64,000 bases of DNA from an uncultured Pseudomonadota bacterium. GTDB lineage: Bacteria; Pseudomonadota; Gammaproteobacteria; Steroidobacterales; Steroidobacteraceae. Positions within the stretch are counted from its first letter, which is position 1; each line of letters opens with the position of its first letter. The notes under the pieces were generated by a model that was not told where the DNA came from, did no database searches, and saw nothing but the letters and a program-made list of their open reading frames with translations. The stretch is taken from NCBI GenBank assembly GCA_903884105.1, contig CAISDJ010000029.1, positions 32,171 to 96,170 of the forward strand. Reading direction: 5' to 3'. Made by a program: the position numbers and the translations under genes. Positions 19,183 to 27,960 of the stretch are shown here, piece after piece.

Positions 19183-19688
19183 TCCACCGCATTCACGCTG
19201 ACCTTGGCATCACGCCCGCGCTGCTGGAGGGTCGAGCACTGCTGCAGTACGAGGAGGCGCAGGGACTCGTGCCCGCCGAAAAGGCGCCGAACGGGCGCGT
19301 GCATTTCCTGCTGTCCGAGGCTGCCGCAGCGTGGCGTGCGATGAAAGAGGCAGCACAGAGCGACGGCGTCGACATTCACATCCTGTCCGGATTTCGCAGC
19401 ATCGCGCGCCAAGGCGAACTGATCCAGGCGCGTCTCGACGGAGGCATGGCCATCGAAGATGTCTTGAAGATCCTTGCGCCCCCGGGGTACAGCGAGCATC
19501 ACACCGGCCGCGCGGTGGATGTGTCCACCGAAGGCATCAAGGTATTGCAGCCCGAATTCGAGTCCACTCCGGCTTTCACATGGCTCAGCGGTCATGCGGG
19601 CAAGTTTGGATTCATGCTGTCTTTTCCCAGAGCCAATTCCGCCGGCTACGGCTACGAGCCCTGGCACTGGTGTTACCGCGGGCGATGA
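19179..19688 (+). CDS. VanY-type D-alanyl-D-alanine carboxypeptidase (M15B)
   Basis: A 169-residue zinc peptidase of the VanY/M15B type, which removes the terminal D-Ala from peptidoglycan precursors or trims cell-wall peptides. Metal and catalytic motifs are present: SGFRSIARQ, SEHHTGRAVDVS (His/Asp ligands), GFMLSFPR and EPWHWCYR (Glu/His). It starts with TTG, supported by AGGAGG at 19164-19169; the start overlaps the preceding remnant's stop. No signal peptide or membrane anchor is visible, which is unusual for a wall enzyme; a missed upstream start is unlikely given the ribosome site. Confidence 0.85.
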   Translation: MIHRIHADLGITPALLEGRALLQYEEAQGLVPAEKAPNGRVHFLLSEAAAAWRAMKEAAQSDGVDIHILSGFRSIARQGELIQARLDGGMAIEDVLKILAPPGYSEHHTGRAVDVSTEGIKVLQPEFESTPAFTWLSGHAGKFGFMLSFPRANSAGYGYEPWHWCYRGR

Positions 19689-19728
19689 GCGGTCCGCCGC
19701 CGATGCGCCATGTCACAATTGCGGGCCC

Positions 19729-20406
19729 ATGAACAAGACGCTGACTCAAGATGCGATTGCCGCCGGCCCCTTCGGAGCCTGGCTTGAGCAGGCCCGCGAG
19801 TCGCTGCATGGGGCTCGCGGTTCAGACGTTCCGTGCGGGGACTGCGTGGGGTGCTGCGTCTCGTCGTACTTCATTCCCGTTCGGCCGGAAGACACAGCGG
19901 CTCTCGATACGATCCCGGCGAAGTATCTGGTCAACGCACCAGGGCAGCCCCGCGAACAGTGGATGATGGGGTACCGCGAGGACGGCACCTGTCCGATGCT
20001 GACCGACCGCAAGTGCACGATCTACGCGCAGCGCCCGCAAACCTGCCGTGACTACGATTGCCGCGTGTTCGCCGCAGCAGGGATCGACGCGGGCGGCGAC
20101 GACAAGGTCGTCATCAATCGTCGCGTCCATGCGTGGCGCTTCACGTACCCATCGCCGTCCGACCAGGCAGCGCACGCTGCCGTACAAGCGGCGGCGGCCT
20201 TCATCACGACCCGGCGTGACAAGTTTCCCGGCGCTCGCGCTCCCACGGCGCCGACGGGCATCGCCGTCCTCGCCTTGAAAGTCTATGCAGTCTTCCTGGA
20301 CCCCGGTTTGCAGGCGAAGACGGAGTCGGACATCGCGTTGGCGATCATCTCGGCCAGCCGCGATTTCGACACCCGCGCACGCGAGGCGGAACGTTCCCCG
20401 GCGTGA
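19729..20406 (+). CDS. YkgJ-family cysteine-cluster protein
   Basis: A 225-residue protein with the YkgJ metal-chelating cysteine cluster: CGDCVGCC near residue 37, then CPMLTDRKCTIYAQRPQTCR and YDCRVF. Such proteins are thought to bind zinc or an iron-sulfur cluster, with no settled function. The segment after about residue 125 is helical and Ala-rich. ATG 19729 aligns with the domain start; the longer frame overlapping the VanY-like gene is rejected. A second YkgJ-like gene is at the right edge of the window. Confidence 0.8.
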   Translation: MNKTLTQDAIAAGPFGAWLEQARESLHGARGSDVPCGDCVGCCVSSYFIPVRPEDTAALDTIPAKYLVNAPGQPREQWMMGYREDGTCPMLTDRKCTIYAQRPQTCRDYDCRVFAAAGIDAGGDDKVVINRRVHAWRFTYPSPSDQAAHAAVQAAAAFITTRRDKFPGARAPTAPTGIAVLALKVYAVFLDPGLQAKTESDIALAIISASRDFDTRAREAERSPA

Positions 20407-20435
20407 CGCACATCCACAGAAAGTGAAGGACATGC

Positions 20436-20948
20436 ATGAACGCAGATGAATTGCGAGCCACCCAGGCACCGCTCAAGGCCCTGTACAAGGAAACACCGGA
20501 CGCTGCGATGGTCACGCTGCGTGCCCAGGGACGGATCGGAGAAGGCGTCAGCTGTCGCGTCGAAACCGGGAAGGCGCTGGTCGTCGCGGGTCTGCACCCC
20601 GCCACCGGGGGCACGGGCCTGGCGGCGTGCTCAGGCGATATGCTGCTGGAAGCGCTGGTGGCCTGTGCCGGCGTGACGCTAAATGCAGTTGCGACTGCGC
20701 TTGGCATCGAACTGCGCGATGCGTCCCTGCTCGCGGAGGGCGATCTCGACTTTCGCGGGACGCTCGGTGTGTCGAAGGAAGTCCCCGTCGGCTTCAAGAC
20801 CATCCGCCTCGAGTTCATGCTGGACACCGACGCGTCCGAAGAGCAGCTCGCAACGCTGCTCAAGCTCACGGAGCGCTACTGCGTGGTCTATCAGACGCTG
20901 GCCCATCCGCCGACAATGTCCGTGTCCCGCAAGGTTGCCAAGGCATGA
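20436..20948 (+). CDS. OsmC-family peroxiredoxin-like protein
   Basis: A 170-residue OsmC/Ohr-superfamily protein, a group that reduces organic hydroperoxides through two cysteines. The N-terminal strand region and the HPATGGTGLAACSGDMLLEA segment contain the peroxidatic-type Cys (about residue 65). The second Cys lies in LLKLTERYCVVYQTLAHPP, spaced as in the family. GAAGGA at 20425-20430 precedes the ATG. It is one of several peroxide-defence genes in the window but is 24 kb from ahpC. Confidence 0.85.
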   Translation: MNADELRATQAPLKALYKETPDAAMVTLRAQGRIGEGVSCRVETGKALVVAGLHPATGGTGLAACSGDMLLEALVACAGVTLNAVATALGIELRDASLLAEGDLDFRGTLGVSKEVPVGFKTIRLEFMLDTDASEEQLATLLKLTERYCVVYQTLAHPPTMSVSRKVAKA

Positions 20949-21040
20949 CCGGCTGACGCGGAGACAGCGGTGGCAAAAGGAGAGGCTTGCCATGCAGAAT
21001 GTCGGCACCTGCATCAGGCTCGACACCCCGAGACGAGTCA

Positions 21041-21325
21041 ATGACCGACACTAAAAAGCCGCTACGGATCGCTGTCTTGCTGGCCGCCACGCTTGGCATG
21101 GTCGGCTGCGGCCATGACGAAGCACCTGCCGAATCCCCGCAACGACGCGCCCCGCAGAGTGTGGGTGCGGATCGCGACAAACACGGCTGCATCGGCTCGG
21201 CCGGCTACACCTGGTGTGCGCGGGCGAATCAGTGCGAACGGCCTTGGGAACTCGCGAAGGCGAGGGGCCTGGTCGAGGGCGCAGTAGCCTATCAGCAGTT
21301 CTGTTCCGCGAGCCGCGACCCTTGA
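21041..21325 (+). CDS. Small lipoprotein with a Cys-rich GCIGSAGY domain
   Basis: A 94-residue lipoprotein: n-region KKPLR, hydrophobic stretch, lipobox MVGC (Cys about residue 24), a short linker, then a compact domain with HGCIGSAGYTWC and NQCERPWELA. The spacing of three cysteines and the RPWE ending is a recurrent small secreted-protein module, sometimes found alone or beside META/HslJ-like domains. Its role is unknown. It sits alone between the OsmC gene and the glycosylase gene. Confidence 0.65.
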   Translation: MTDTKKPLRIAVLLAATLGMVGCGHDEAPAESPQRRAPQSVGADRDKHGCIGSAGYTWCARANQCERPWELAKARGLVEGAVAYQQFCSASRDP

Positions 21326-21377
21326 GGGATTGAGCCACGACTTGCCCGAGTCGTGCCGAACGCTACACTGCAGGGCC

Positions 21378-21890
21378 ATGAGACCGGAGCGGATCGAGAG
21401 CTTTTCCTGCATCGCGACGCGCACGGCGCGCATCCTGATTCTCGGCAGCATGCCGGGAGAAGCTTCGTTGCAGGCGCAGCAGTACTACGCTCACCCCCGC
21501 AATGCGTTCTGGCCGATCATGGCAGGCATTCTGGGATTTGACGCGAAGGTTCCGTACCCCGCTCGCATTGCAGCTCTGCGCGCCAACGGCATTGCGCTCT
21601 GGGATGTGCTCGCGTCGTGCCATCGCAGCGGCAGCCTCGACAGCGAGATCGAGTCGCCCTCCGTGGTCGTCAACGACTTCGAGGCGTTCTTCACCGCGTA
21701 CCCGGGGATCACGCAAGTCTGCTTCAATGGTGGAACGGCAGAGCGTTACTTCAAGCGCCGGGTCCTGGCCATCCCGGGGATGCGCAATCTGCACTACACT
21801 CTCTTGCCTTCTACCAGTCCGGCGCATGCGGCGCTGTCGCTGGCCCGCAAGACAGAGGCCTGGCGTGCTGCACTGGCGACTGTTCGATGA
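21378..21890 (+). CDS. DNA-deoxyinosine glycosylase (UDG family 6)
   Basis: A 170-residue uracil-DNA-glycosylase-superfamily protein of the hypoxanthine/deoxyinosine type, which excises deaminated adenine to start base-excision repair. Family-6 features are the active-site block LGSMPGEASLQAQQYYAHP (about residues 23-41) directly followed by RNAFWPI, and the C-terminal LLPSTSPAHA that contacts DNA. There is no uracil-specific GQDPY motif. The stop overlaps the next start (ATGA 21887-21890), coupling it to a broken M20 peptidase gene. Confidence 0.85.
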   Translation: MRPERIESFSCIATRTARILILGSMPGEASLQAQQYYAHPRNAFWPIMAGILGFDAKVPYPARIAALRANGIALWDVLASCHRSGSLDSEIESPSVVVNDFEAFFTAYPGITQVCFNGGTAERYFKRRVLAIPGMRNLHYTLLPSTSPAHAALSLARKTEAWRAALATVR

Positions 21891-22579
21891 GGACGCAGAC
21901 GATGCGAAACGCGATGACCTCCTTTCTGGTGCCTGCCCTGCTCTGGGGTCCGTTCCCGGTGAATGCGCAGAAGCTGAATCCCGAAGAGCAGCGAATCGTC
22001 GCGAGCGTCGATGCCCGCGTGGACGAGGCGAACCAGCTGCTCGAGCGCTTCGTGAACATGCCGAGCGCCACGCAGAATATCGCGGGCGTGCGCCAGGTCG
22101 GTGATGTGTTCCAGCAGGAGTTTGCGGCTCCGGGGTTCACCACCCGGAGGGTCGGCATGCCGAAGGAAATGCAGCGGGCCGGTCACCTCGTTGCCGAACA
22201 CCCGGGCAAGCAGGGCAAGCGCATCCTGCTCCTCGGGCATCTCGATACTGTGATTGAGGGCGAGCGCTTTCGCAGGAATGGAACGACGGCGAACGGCACC
22301 GGCGTCAACGACATGAAGGGTGGCGACGTGATCCTGCTGTTTGCACTGAAGGCCCTCAAGGCGCTCGATGCGGCCGAGCGGGGCGCGGGCGACATATCCT
22401 ATGTCGCGCCTTACGTAGCCGTACTCGACGGTCTCGGCATCATGGGCGAAGGCTCGCATGCACCCGGCGAGACGGCCGACCTCGACTCCTTAGCTCCTGC
22501 TGCTCAAGCGCACGGCGCTGCTGCCCTATCGCCTGTCGCTGCAGAACTGACCCCGCCCATGACAGAATTCGTGTGTTGA
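21887..22579 (+). pseudogene. M20 peptidase with large internal deletion and 3' frameshift
   Basis: The N-terminus is a normal secreted M20 glutamate-carboxypeptidase-like start: signal peptide, LLLGHLDTVIEGERF with the zinc His/Asp, then NGTGVNDMKGGDVILL. After ALKALDAAE (about 22360-22380) it jumps to the extreme C-terminus, RGAGDISYVAPYVAVLDGLG and GEGSHAPGETADL, so some 200 internal residues are missing. At about 22490 the frame also shifts: the expected ending LLLLKRTALLPYRL is in another frame (stop 22548-22550), while the open frame runs to 22579. The catalytic Glu region is gone, so this is inactive. Confidence 0.8.
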
Positions 22580-22606
22580 TTCGGGCGACATAACGGAGGA
22601 AGCGGC

Positions 22607-23194
<588 letters not shown>

Positions 23195-23342
23195 GCGCAG
23201 TCGATGCTGTACCGCGACGCCAAGATGACCCTGGCGTGACCGCACCCGGGTCAATCAGCGAGCTCGCAGAACCGGATCCGTGGCTGCCTATTGCCTGGCG
23301 AAGCGTGCAAATGCGAAAGTAAGCCTCCTTGAGGCTACCCTC

Positions 23343-23426
23343 ATGGGTGAGCCTTGGCAGCAGCTTGCTCGTGTGCACCGCACCAGCCTGCTGCTGGCGG
23401 TCGACGAGTACGAAAAGAACGACTGA
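23343..23426 (+). other. Short open frame, coding status unknown
   Basis: A 27-codon frame reads MGEPWQQLARVHRTSLLLAV and ends DEYEKND. It lies in the 287-bp gap before the SDR gene. There is no convincing ribosome site and no family match that I recognise; it may be the end of a lost gene. Nothing else definite is seen between 23195 and 23481. Confidence 0.2.
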
Positions 23427-23481
23427 CGCAGCACCTCTCCCCGGTCGACTAACCCGGCAGAGAGGCAAGAGAATAGAACGC

Positions 23482-24222
23482 ATGTTCGGCGGGCCGAATC
23501 GAACGGTACTCGTTGCGGGCGCGAGCGGTGTCATCGGACGCAGGCTATGCCGTCTGCTGGTCGAAGACGGCTGGAGCGTCGTCGGCATGACCCGTTCAGA
23601 GGAAAAGGCCAAAGCCCTCGCCGCCATGGGGGTCAAGCCGCTGGTCGTCGATGTGTTCGATGCCGCCAAGCTCAAGAGCGCAGTGGTCGGGGCGAAGCCC
23701 ACCATCGTCGTGCACATGCTGACTGACTTGCCGCCGGCGTTGGCGCCCGCCGCCATGGCGACCGCCCGGGTCCGCAATACCCACATCCGCGATATCGGTA
23801 CCCGCAATCTCGTCGCTGCTGCCGTCGCAGCCGGCGCGCAACGCATGGTGGCCCAAAGCGTGTGCTTCGCCTATGCGCCGGGGCTGATGCCCTATCCCGA
23901 GGATCGGGCCCTCAATGCAGGCTCGATCGCGGGCAACGACGGCGTCCTCGCGCGTGGCGTGATCGCACTCGAGCGGCAGGTCATGGGGGCGCCGCTCACC
24001 GGGGTCGTGTTGCGATTCGGCAAGTTCTATGGACCCGAGACCGGACTGGATGCACCACCCGCTGGCGGGCCGGTCCACGTGGATGCCGCCGCCGATGCAG
24101 CCCGTCGGGCCGTCAGCCGGGGCAAAGCCGGGGCGTACAACATCGCCGAGGAGGACGGAGCCGTCCTCACCAGCAAGGCCCGGTTCGATCTCGATTGGCG
24201 TCCTGGGTTCCGTATCGGCTAG
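23482..24222 (+). CDS. Extended-SDR NAD(P)-dependent epimerase/reductase-like protein
   Basis: A 246-residue NAD-binding protein of the extended SDR/NmrA type. The Rossmann motif VLVAGASGVIGRRLCRLLVE opens the protein (about residues 9-28). The pattern KPTIVVHMLTDLPP and MVAQSVCFAYAPG follow; Tyr of the latter replaces a canonical YxxxK, whose Lys I do not see at the expected place. It is shorter than typical epimerases (about 300 aa). ATG 23482 is at the domain start. Substrate unknown. Confidence 0.75.
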   Translation: MFGGPNRTVLVAGASGVIGRRLCRLLVEDGWSVVGMTRSEEKAKALAAMGVKPLVVDVFDAAKLKSAVVGAKPTIVVHMLTDLPPALAPAAMATARVRNTHIRDIGTRNLVAAAVAAGAQRMVAQSVCFAYAPGLMPYPEDRALNAGSIAGNDGVLARGVIALERQVMGAPLTGVVLRFGKFYGPETGLDAPPAGGPVHVDAAADAARRAVSRGKAGAYNIAEEDGAVLTSKARFDLDWRPGFRIG

Positions 24223-24355
24223 CAACCGGCCTTAAGGGCAACGCCTTATGGGAATGCGGCGGCGCCGCCCCCATGCTGCTTGCATGCCCACCCCCAATGT
24301 TCGGTACCCCCCCCGGAGCGCAGGCCCCGGCCGACATCCTGCAGGAGAGATGCCC

Positions 24356-24739
24356 ATGTACTACATCGTTGAATCGTCCAAGACTTTCGAGCAGGCTGCC
24401 AACGACCTCGACGCGGCCGTGAAGCGGAACGGCTTCGGGGTCCTGCATGTCCATGATCTCGGCAACACACTGCGCAGCAAGGGCCAGGCGTTCACCGAGC
24501 AGTGCAAGGTCTTCGAGGTCTGCAATCCCGCTCAGGCTGCCAAGGTGCTGTCGACCGACATGCGGCTCAACATGGCGCTGCCGTGCCGGATTTCCGTCTT
24601 CACCGAGCACGGCAAGACGAAGATTGGCCTGATCAAACCGGTCCAGATGCTGTCGTCCCTGTCGCAGGACCCGGTTCTGGCAACTGTCGCGAAAGAAGTC
24701 GAAGACAAGACCATCCTGATGGTGGATGAGGCGAAGTAG
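24356..24739 (+). CDS. DUF302-family protein
   Basis: A 127-residue DUF302 protein: YYIVESSKTFEQAANDLDAA at the start, the conserved HDLGNTLRSKG loop, a Cys in CKVFEVCNPAQAAKVL, and NMALPCRISVFTEHGKTKIG. Members are found beside metal and redox genes but have no agreed function. AGGAG at 24343-24347 is better spaced for ATG 24356 than for the overlapping ATG at 24350. It begins a short plus-strand run of membrane and accessory genes. Confidence 0.8.
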   Translation: MYYIVESSKTFEQAANDLDAAVKRNGFGVLHVHDLGNTLRSKGQAFTEQCKVFEVCNPAQAAKVLSTDMRLNMALPCRISVFTEHGKTKIGLIKPVQMLSSLSQDPVLATVAKEVEDKTILMVDEAK

Positions 24740-24862
24740 CCGGATGCACGGTGCGCCAGCTCTTCCTCGCGGCGCTCGTTGCTGCGAGGCTCAAGCGATC
24801 GGGAGAGCAGGCGTAGCGCTGATCGGCAACAATGGCAGCCGGTGGCCGTTTCCGGATACGCG

Positions 24863-25474
24863 ATGTCACGCCAAGTTGTCCTTCCCGTTCTGGCCGGGGT
24901 GATCGTCATACTGCTGCTCGTCTCCGGGTGGCACCCCTTCGACCGCGCGACGTGGTGGATGGAAGTGGCGCCGGTCCTGATCGCATTGCCGTTGCTGGTG
25001 CTCACGCGGGACCGCTTCCCGCTGACGCCGTTGCTGTATGCCCTGATCTTCATCCATGCGACCATTCTGATCGCGGGTGGCGCGTACACCTATGCGCGCG
25101 TTCCCCTTGGATTCTGGCTCCAGGGCATGTTCGACCTGGGCCGCAATCCGTACGACAAGATCGGACACTTCGCCCAGGGGCTGGTCCCCATGCTGCTTGC
25201 AAGGGAAGTGTTGCTGCGCAAGGGCTATGTCGCCGGCAGCCGTATCGCCGGCTTCCTGTCGATCTGCTTCGCCATGGCCGTCAGCGCCTGGTATGAACTG
25301 ATTGAATGGGGGGCGGCACTCGCCATGGGGCAGGGGGCTGACGAATTCCTCGGTACCCAGGGGGACATCTGGGATACGCAGTCCGACATGTTCATGGCGT
25401 TCCTTGGTGCGACGAGCGCCTACGTGTTGCTGTCACGGCTGCACGATCGCCAGATCCGCACAACCGCGAGGTGA
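24863..25474 (+). CDS. DUF2238 (YjdF-like) membrane protein
   Basis: A 203-residue inner-membrane protein of the DUF2238 family, function unknown. About five helices are visible (residues 7-25, 35-52, 56-78, 125-150, 170-190). Family motifs include the loop FDLGRNPYDKIGHFAQGLVP, the conserved WYELIEWGAALAMG and the Asp-rich QGDIWDTQSDMF, whose charged residues inside the membrane hint at metal or ion handling. The next gene starts 3 bp after its stop, so the two are probably an operon. Confidence 0.82.
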   Translation: MSRQVVLPVLAGVIVILLLVSGWHPFDRATWWMEVAPVLIALPLLVLTRDRFPLTPLLYALIFIHATILIAGGAYTYARVPLGFWLQGMFDLGRNPYDKIGHFAQGLVPMLLAREVLLRKGYVAGSRIAGFLSICFAMAVSAWYELIEWGAALAMGQGADEFLGTQGDIWDTQSDMFMAFLGATSAYVLLSRLHDRQIRTTAR

Positions 25475-25477
25475 TGC

Positions 25478-25825
25478 ATGTACGAAAAGAAGGTCGAGGC
25501 CCCGTTGTCCCGCCGTCGCTTTGCACGACGTATCATGTTGCACATCGTTGTTGCCGCGGCCCTGTTGCTCGCCTCGCTGGGACTCGGCATGACGGGGTAC
25601 GAGTCCCTCGAGCAGTTGCCGTGGCGGGATGCTTTCCTGAATGCCGCAATGCTGCTCGGCGGCATGGGACCGGTCGATCCCCCCCAAACCGACGCAGGCA
25701 AGGTGTTTGCGGGCCTGTACGCGTTGTATGCTGGTCTCGTGTTCCTGCTGATCGTCGGATTGGTCTTTACGCCGGTGGTTCACCGGTTGCTCCACAAGTT
25801 CCACTGGGACCAGCAAGCGGAGTGA
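25478..25825 (+). CDS. Small two-helix membrane protein with a GGMGPVDPP loop
   Basis: A 115-residue protein with a basic N-terminus (RRRFARR), a helix at about residues 20-41, a re-entrant-like loop LPWRDAFLNAAMLLGGMGPV followed by DPPQTDAGK, and a second helix at about 76-97 ending in a basic/His tail. The helix-pore loop-helix plan looks like a two-TM ion channel, but the loop lacks the potassium filter TVGYG. It follows the DUF2238 gene by 3 bp. I recognise no named family. Confidence 0.65.
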   Translation: MYEKKVEAPLSRRRFARRIMLHIVVAAALLLASLGLGMTGYESLEQLPWRDAFLNAAMLLGGMGPVDPPQTDAGKVFAGLYALYAGLVFLLIVGLVFTPVVHRLLHKFHWDQQAE

Positions 25826-25844
25826 ATCGTCTGTGCCATCTCGC

Positions 25845-26294
25845 ATGACCGATACCAGACCGGCGAAGCTCGAAGACGCTGCAAGCATCGCCACGCTCTC
25901 GACGCAACTGGGCTACCCCTCGACGACCGAGCAGGCCGGCTCGCGACTGAACGACCTGCTCGCGAATCCCGACCACTTCGTCGTCGTGGCCGTTGTCGAT
26001 GGTCAGGTGTCCGGTTGGGCCCACGTTGAACGACGCATCAATCTCGAAACCGTGGAGCGGGCCGAGTTGATGGGCCTGGTCGTCGACGCGCAGGCCCGGC
26101 GTGCAGGGATCGGTCGAGCACTGGTGGAAACGGCGGAGCGGTGGGCCGCGGCCCGCCACCTCGGCGTCATGACGGTCCGCTCGAACGTCGTCCGCGACGG
26201 ATCCCATGCTTTCTACCGGCAGCTCGGGTACAAGGCCGTGAAGACACAGCATGTCTATCAGAAGGACCTTCGCGACGCTGCGCATCGAGCTTGA
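25845..26294 (+). CDS. GNAT-family N-acetyltransferase
   Basis: A 149-residue complete GNAT acetyltransferase. The acetyl-CoA loop is AQARRAGIGRALVETAERWA (R-x-x-G-I-G-R), preceded by the strand AELMGLVVDA, and the C-terminus has HAFYRQLGYKAVKTQHVYQK. ATG 25845 is preferred over GTG 25833; neither has a clear ribosome site. It overlaps the following acetyltransferase by 44 bases, so the pair is tightly linked. The acceptor is unknown. Confidence 0.85.
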   Translation: MTDTRPAKLEDAASIATLSTQLGYPSTTEQAGSRLNDLLANPDHFVVVAVVDGQVSGWAHVERRINLETVERAELMGLVVDAQARRAGIGRALVETAERWAAARHLGVMTVRSNVVRDGSHAFYRQLGYKAVKTQHVYQKDLRDAAHRA

Positions 26295-26781
26295 ACGTCC
26301 AACCCTGTTGCGCGAGCAGGAGTTCCTGAGTGCGGTAAAGTACAGCGTCAAGTTGCACAAGGGACTGGTTGCACCGCCGCCCACGGTCGAGCGGTATCGC
26401 GCATTCCTCGGTGGGTTACGCGGCGACTCGAGGGCAAGCTTCTTCGTCGTAGTGAAGCGAACGGACACGATCGCCGGAGTCGTCACGATCAGCGAGATCG
26501 TGCGGGGTACCTTCCAGTCGGCCTACCTTGGTTACTACGCGCTGGAACCGAATGCGGGTGAAGGCTACTTGCGTGAAGGGCTGCAGCAGGTCATCTCGCA
26601 TGCCTTTGGCAAGTTGAAGTTGCATCGTCTTGAAGCCAACATCCAGCCAGGAAATCAGCGTTCGATCGCGCTCGTCAAACGGCTTGGGTTCAAGCGCGAG
26701 GGCTACTCACCGCGCTATATCAAGGTCTGCGGTCGCTGGCGCGACCATGAGCGCTGGGCGCTACTGGCCGACGCGCGGTAG
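26251..26781 (+). CDS. RimJ/RimL-type GNAT acetyltransferase
   Basis: A 176-residue acetyltransferase of the RimJ/RimL subgroup, which acetylates protein or amino-acid amines. Seen are RGTFQSAYLGYYAL, GEGYLREGLQQVISHAF for acetyl-CoA and the diagnostic LHRLEANIQPGNQRSIALVK followed by RLGFKREG. The start lies 44 bases inside the previous gene. The N-terminal residues before TLRIELERPTL may be an extended start. Confidence 0.85.
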   Translation: MSIRRTFATLRIELERPTLLREQEFLSAVKYSVKLHKGLVAPPPTVERYRAFLGGLRGDSRASFFVVVKRTDTIAGVVTISEIVRGTFQSAYLGYYALEPNAGEGYLREGLQQVISHAFGKLKLHRLEANIQPGNQRSIALVKRLGFKREGYSPRYIKVCGRWRDHERWALLADAR

Positions 26782-26941
26782 GAAATACCCACGACCGGGC
26801 TGGCGGGTGCGCTTACCCAAGGCAACCCCCGTGTCGATTCTACTTACATCCCCGGAAAGTCCGGTATTGCCTGATGTAACCAAGCCCCCGATGGTGAAAG
26901 CATGGCAACCCAAGGCATGAGTGTTGCTGTCTGGCTGGACC

Positions 26942-27403
26942 ATGAGCCTCTCCCTCTTCGTGAACACGGGCCGAGCGTTGTCGTTATGTCTGTTGGGCTG
27001 TACCGTTTCCGCAACGGCGTCCGCGGGCACCGAACCTGAGGCGGCTTTGGGTTTCGACCTCACCCTTGAGCGCGCCACCGAATTGCAGGACGCTGGCAGT
27101 TACGACGCGGAACTCCAGATCTATCAGAGCCTGTGCGAGGATGGTCCTGCCGATCCTCATCTGCTCTTCGAAATGGCGCGGGCCTCCTTGGCCGCCGGCA
27201 ATTTCAGCGCCTGCGTGGACTACTCACTACGCAGTAGCGTGAGTGAATCGCGTGACCAGGGCGCTGCGTTTGGCGTGCTGGCCAAGGGCCAGCACCGCAG
27301 TCCCCCGCGCCGAGGGCAGTCCCGAGTGGCTGAGCGCGCATCGCCCGCAATTCGAAAGGTTCGTCGAATACCTGGCACGGAACCGGGCGACGTGCCCGCC
27401 TGA
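26942..27403 (+). pseudogene. Secreted TPR protein, probably frameshifted
   Basis: The first 110 residues are an exported protein: signal peptide ending TASAG, then TPR-like helices (LERATELQDAGSYDAELQIY, HLLFEMARASLAAGNFSACV). After about 27290 codon usage in this frame becomes atypical, while the +1 frame reads PEWLSAHRPQFERFVEYLAR with strongly G/C third positions. That pattern suggests a one-base frameshift or fusion point. As written the protein ends at 27403 without further repeats. GTG 26921 is a possible earlier start. Confidence 0.5.
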
Positions 27404-27417
27404 ACACCCTTTCCGCC

Positions 27418-27435
27418 GAATCGCTGCAGCGATTC
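27418..27435. repeat. Perfect 18-bp palindrome
   Basis: GAATCGCTGCAGCGATTC is fully self-complementary. It lies 64 bp before the start of the secreted protein gene at 27499 and is a candidate operator or small hairpin. Confidence 0.6.
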
Positions 27436-27456
27436 ACGTAAACTCTTGCGCCACAG

Positions 27457-27475
27457 GTCCGCGAAGGTCGCGGAC
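27457..27475 (+). promoter_or_regulatory. Hairpin in the leader of the 27499 gene
   Basis: GTCCGCGA (27457-27464) pairs perfectly with TCGCGGAC (27468-27475) across a 3-base loop, followed by GACAGGGAGCC and then the ATG at 27499. No T-run follows, so it is more likely a leader structure than a terminator. Confidence 0.45.
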
Positions 27476-27498
27476 GACAGGGAGCCGGGTTTCTCATC

Positions 27499-27960
27499 AT
27501 GCGATTCCATGTGCAATGGGTTCTGGCGGTGCTCTGCACCGTCCTGCCGTGGCTGCCGCTGCAAGCGGCCGAAGGTGACGCGCCCGTGCCGGTCGTGTTG
27601 CGGCACGCAGGTACCGATCCTGTCGGCTTCGTGCTCGCAGCGGCTGTCAGCCAGGCGTTGACCGCCGCTCCGGAATTCAGACAAGCAGGGGAGGGCGGGA
27701 CGCCGCGCGTGGTGTTGATCGTCGCTACCGTGGACGGCAGCGTCGAGGACCCCGGCAAGCAGACGGCCGCCTCCATCAATGTGCTCTACGATGCCGATAC
27801 GCTGCCGCTCAACGGCTACCTGCTGTCCGGGCTCGTGCAGGTCTGTGGCATCACTCGTACGGAAGCGTGCGCGCAGGAAATCATGGCGACGCTGCTGGCG
27901 GCGGTAACCCGGTTGCGGACGAGCGATCCGGAGCTGTGGTCGGCAATGCAGCCACGATGA
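27499..27960 (+). CDS. Secreted protein of unknown function
   Basis: A 153-residue protein with a signal peptide (residues 1 to about 24, ending PLQAAEG). The mature part alternates strands and helices (PVPVVLRHAGTDPVGFVLAA, RVVLIVATVDGSVED) and has two cysteines in VCGITRTEACAQEI. I recognise no family. Its stop overlaps the next start (ATGA, 27957-27960). Two palindromes lie in its leader. It may belong with the TPR protein upstream, as all three genes encode envelope proteins. Confidence 0.6.
   Translation: MRFHVQWVLAVLCTVLPWLPLQAAEGDAPVPVVLRHAGTDPVGFVLAAAVSQALTAAPEFRQAGEGGTPRVVLIVATVDGSVEDPGKQTAASINVLYDADTLPLNGYLLSGLVQVCGITRTEACAQEIMATLLAAVTRLRTSDPELWSAMQPR

Noticed and set aside
26844..26879. 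Possible leader structure TTACAT...ATGTAA with an inner CCGGA-AAG-TCCGG stem
   Set aside because: The stems are only 5-6 bp with a long internal loop and no conserved context; too weak to annotate.
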